DNA of 6,603 bases from positions 1-6,603 of the forward strand of contig JBBRLA010000497.1 in assembly GCA_038231615.1 (NCBI GenBank), read 5' to 3'. Source of the stretch: JBBRLA01 sp038231615. Its GTDB lineage: Bacteria; Myxococcota_A; Polyangia; Palsa-1104; JAEUJZ01. The notes under the pieces were generated by a model that did no database searches, was not told the DNA's origin, and was given only the letters and a program-made list of their open reading frames with translations. This document shows, one piece after another, positions 5,661 through 6,603 of this stretch; within the stretch, counting starts at the first letter, position 1, and every line of letters begins with the position of its first letter. The position numbers and the translations under genes are program-made.

Positions 5661-5678
5661 CACATCGAACCCGATGTG
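5661..5678 (+). terminator. Second hairpin after the DHCR24-like gene
   Basis: CACATCG (5661-5667), loop AACC and CGATGTG (5672-5678) form a perfect seven-pair stem 20 bases after the first hairpin. It also lacks a T-run. Two consecutive stems suggest a transcription boundary before the PEGA gene. Confidence 0.4.
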
Positions 5679-5795
5679 CGCCGTCGCCACCCCGGGGATC
5701 CTTCGACGCCTGCGCCACCGTGCCCAGCACCAGCACCGACCTGAGCCGCAATGACCAGGGGCAGGTCTGGACAGTCGGCAACGGCGGCTCCATGC

Positions 5796-5824
5796 TTTAT
5801 CACAGACCCTGATAAACGTAGAAT
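5796..5824 (+). promoter_or_regulatory. Candidate promoter and inverted-repeat operator of the PEGA gene
   Basis: TTTATC (5796-5801) and GATAAA (5811-5816) form a perfect inverted repeat with a nine-base spacer. TAGAAT (5819-5824), five of six to the -10 consensus, follows. TTTATC is 17 bases upstream of it and would act as a weak -35. The inverted repeat would therefore cover the -35/-10 spacer, as expected for a repressor site. A local CCTGATAA also resembles a sigma-28 -10 (GCCGATAA), but no TAAA sits at the right distance. Confidence 0.4.
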
Positions 5825-5833
5825 AATCCAAGC

Positions 5834-5838
5834 AGGAG
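5834..5838 (+). promoter_or_regulatory. Ribosome binding site of the PEGA gene
   Basis: AGGAG is followed by TTTTC and the ATG at 5844. The same TTTTC-ATG spacing occurs at the leader ORF start (3892). It sets the start of the PEGA protein at the signal peptide. Confidence 0.7.
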
Positions 5839-5843
5839 TTTTC

Positions 5844-6603
5844 ATGCGCGGACGATTTGCCGGTGCCCTGATCTGGATGCTCGCCCTGCCTGCCCTGGTC
5901 GCCCTTCTGGTACCCGGGTCCGGCATGGCCGCGTCCTCGGTGGCCATCTCGATCGAGTCGTCCCCCCCCGGGCGCCGCGGTCTACGTCGATGGCAAGGAA
6001 CAGGGCGTGCGGGGCTACACCTCGACCGACTTCAAGGTCCGCGTCTCCCGCGGATCCCACCGTCTGCTGCTGGAACTGCCAGGCTACAAGCCCATGGAGC
6101 AGACCATCAGCGTCAGCCGGGCGCAGAAGTTCCTGTTCCCGCTGGAGCGCGCGCCGGCCCGACTGCAGGTGCGCACCCCGGCGGCCAGCGACTCGGCGAC
6201 CGGGGGCCAGTTTTTCGTCGACGGCGTCTCGGTGGGCACGGTCCCGGGGCAGGCGGAGGTGACCCCCGGCTCGCACCTCGTCGAGGTGCGCAAGCCCGGC
6301 TTCAAGGATTTTAGCCAGAACGTCGACGTCGCCGCCGCCGCCGAGGACAAGCTGGTGCTGGTGACGCTGCAGGAGATTCAGAAGGTGGGCTCGCTGTTGA
6401 TCGCCGCCAGCGCGGGCGAGGTCTACGTCGACGGCAAGTCCCGCGGCCCGGCACCGGTGGTGGTAGACCAGCTCCCCGAGGGCGATCACCTGGTCGAAGT
6501 GCGCCGCCCCGAGGCCCCCGACGCGCCGGGTTTTCAAAAGACGGTGCAGGTGATCTCGGGACAGCAGACCCGGGTGGTGGCGACGCTGCCGGACATCGTG
6601 AAG
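5844..6603 (+). CDS. Exported PEGA-repeat protein with apparent frameshift, 3' end cut off by window edge
   Basis: From the ATG at 5844 a signal peptide is read (MRGRFAGALIWMLALPALVA, likely cleavage around GMAA), then VAISIESSPPG. At the eight-C run (5962-5969) the frame changes. The continuation in the other frame starts AAVYVDGKEQGV and stays open to 6603. With one C removed the product is about 252 residues so far. It contains three PEGA-type beta repeats, each with a YVDG/FVDG turn and a final G-H/S-x-V-E-V-x-K/R-P-G strand: ~34-100 (AVYVDGKEQG, GSHRLLLELPGYK), ~101-173 (FFVDGVSVGT, GSHLVEVRKPGFK) and ~174-252 (VYVDGKSRGP, GDHLVEVRRPEA). PEGA domains are surface or periplasmic beta domains, often in C-terminal or linker parts of envelope proteins and kinases. 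As written, the first frame would yield a non-PEGA, Arg-rich product ending at 6314. Sequencing error, real mutation and phase variation are all possible. Domain call is firm; full architecture is unknown. Confidence 0.8.
5962..5969 (+). repeat. Run of eight C at the frame break of the PEGA gene
   Basis: T followed by eight C then GGG lies between the signal peptide and the first PEGA repeat. Seven C would read Ser-Pro-Pro-Gly-Ala-Ala-Val and keep the frame open to the window end. Eight C shifts it. Homopolymers of this length are common sites of both replication slippage and sequencing error. Confidence 0.9.

Noticed and set aside
3765..5831. Very long open frame (688 codons) on the minus strand opposite the DHCR24-like gene
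   Set aside because: It is the mirror of a strongly biased coding frame. Its translation is His/Gly/Val-rich with no recognisable family, while the plus strand encodes a clear DHCR24 homologue.
1..6603. tRNA, rRNA, insertion sequence or integrase
   Set aside because: No cloverleaf, rRNA segment, transposase motif or terminal inverted repeats were seen on either strand.

Overview
The window is GC-rich DNA with strong G/C bias at third codon positions. It carries six recognisable protein genes, one candidate leader ORF and several repeat-rich intergenic stretches. The gene set is a FliA-type sigma factor, secreted FecR and PEGA proteins, and a close homologue of the eukaryotic sterol side-chain reductase DHCR24. 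This suggests a Gram-negative bacterium with a complex envelope, most likely a myxobacterium or relative (Myxococcota). Several members of that group make sterols. The taxonomic call is inference from gene content, since no rRNA or tRNA gene is present.

Left half, minus strand (1-3014). Reading leftward, the genes are a 240-residue FliA/sigma-28-family sigma factor, a 177-residue exported Pro/Ala/Lys-rich protein of unknown role, and an exported FecR-domain protein that runs off the left edge. They are co-directional but separated by 110 and 195 bases. The second has its own promoter-like sequence, so they are not clearly one operon. No flagellar structural gene accompanies the sigma factor.

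Middle (3015-3690). A 379-base divergent intergenic region separates the sigma factor from a plus-strand 98-residue protein. Except for the initiator Met and a five-residue acidic tail, that protein is four consecutive 23-residue repeats. Its upstream DNA holds a 12-bp tandem repeat (three copies) and an 11-bp degenerate tandem repeat that runs into the ribosome binding site. This is the least explained part of the window.

Right half, plus strand (3691-6603). A TTGACA box and a good ribosome binding site precede a possible 42-codon leader ORF, whose stop overlaps the start of the DHCR24-like gene (ATGA). Two hairpins follow that gene. A promoter-like region with a TTTATC/GATAAA inverted repeat then leads to an exported protein with three PEGA repeats, which runs off the right edge. 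Its reading frame breaks at a run of eight C residues just after the signal peptide, and removing one C restores a continuous frame to the window end.

The genes do not form one obvious pathway. The likely themes are envelope or surface proteins (FecR, PEGA, the Pro-rich exported protein), sterol or isoprenoid lipid reduction (DHCR24-like) and alternative-sigma control. Any functional link between them is speculative.
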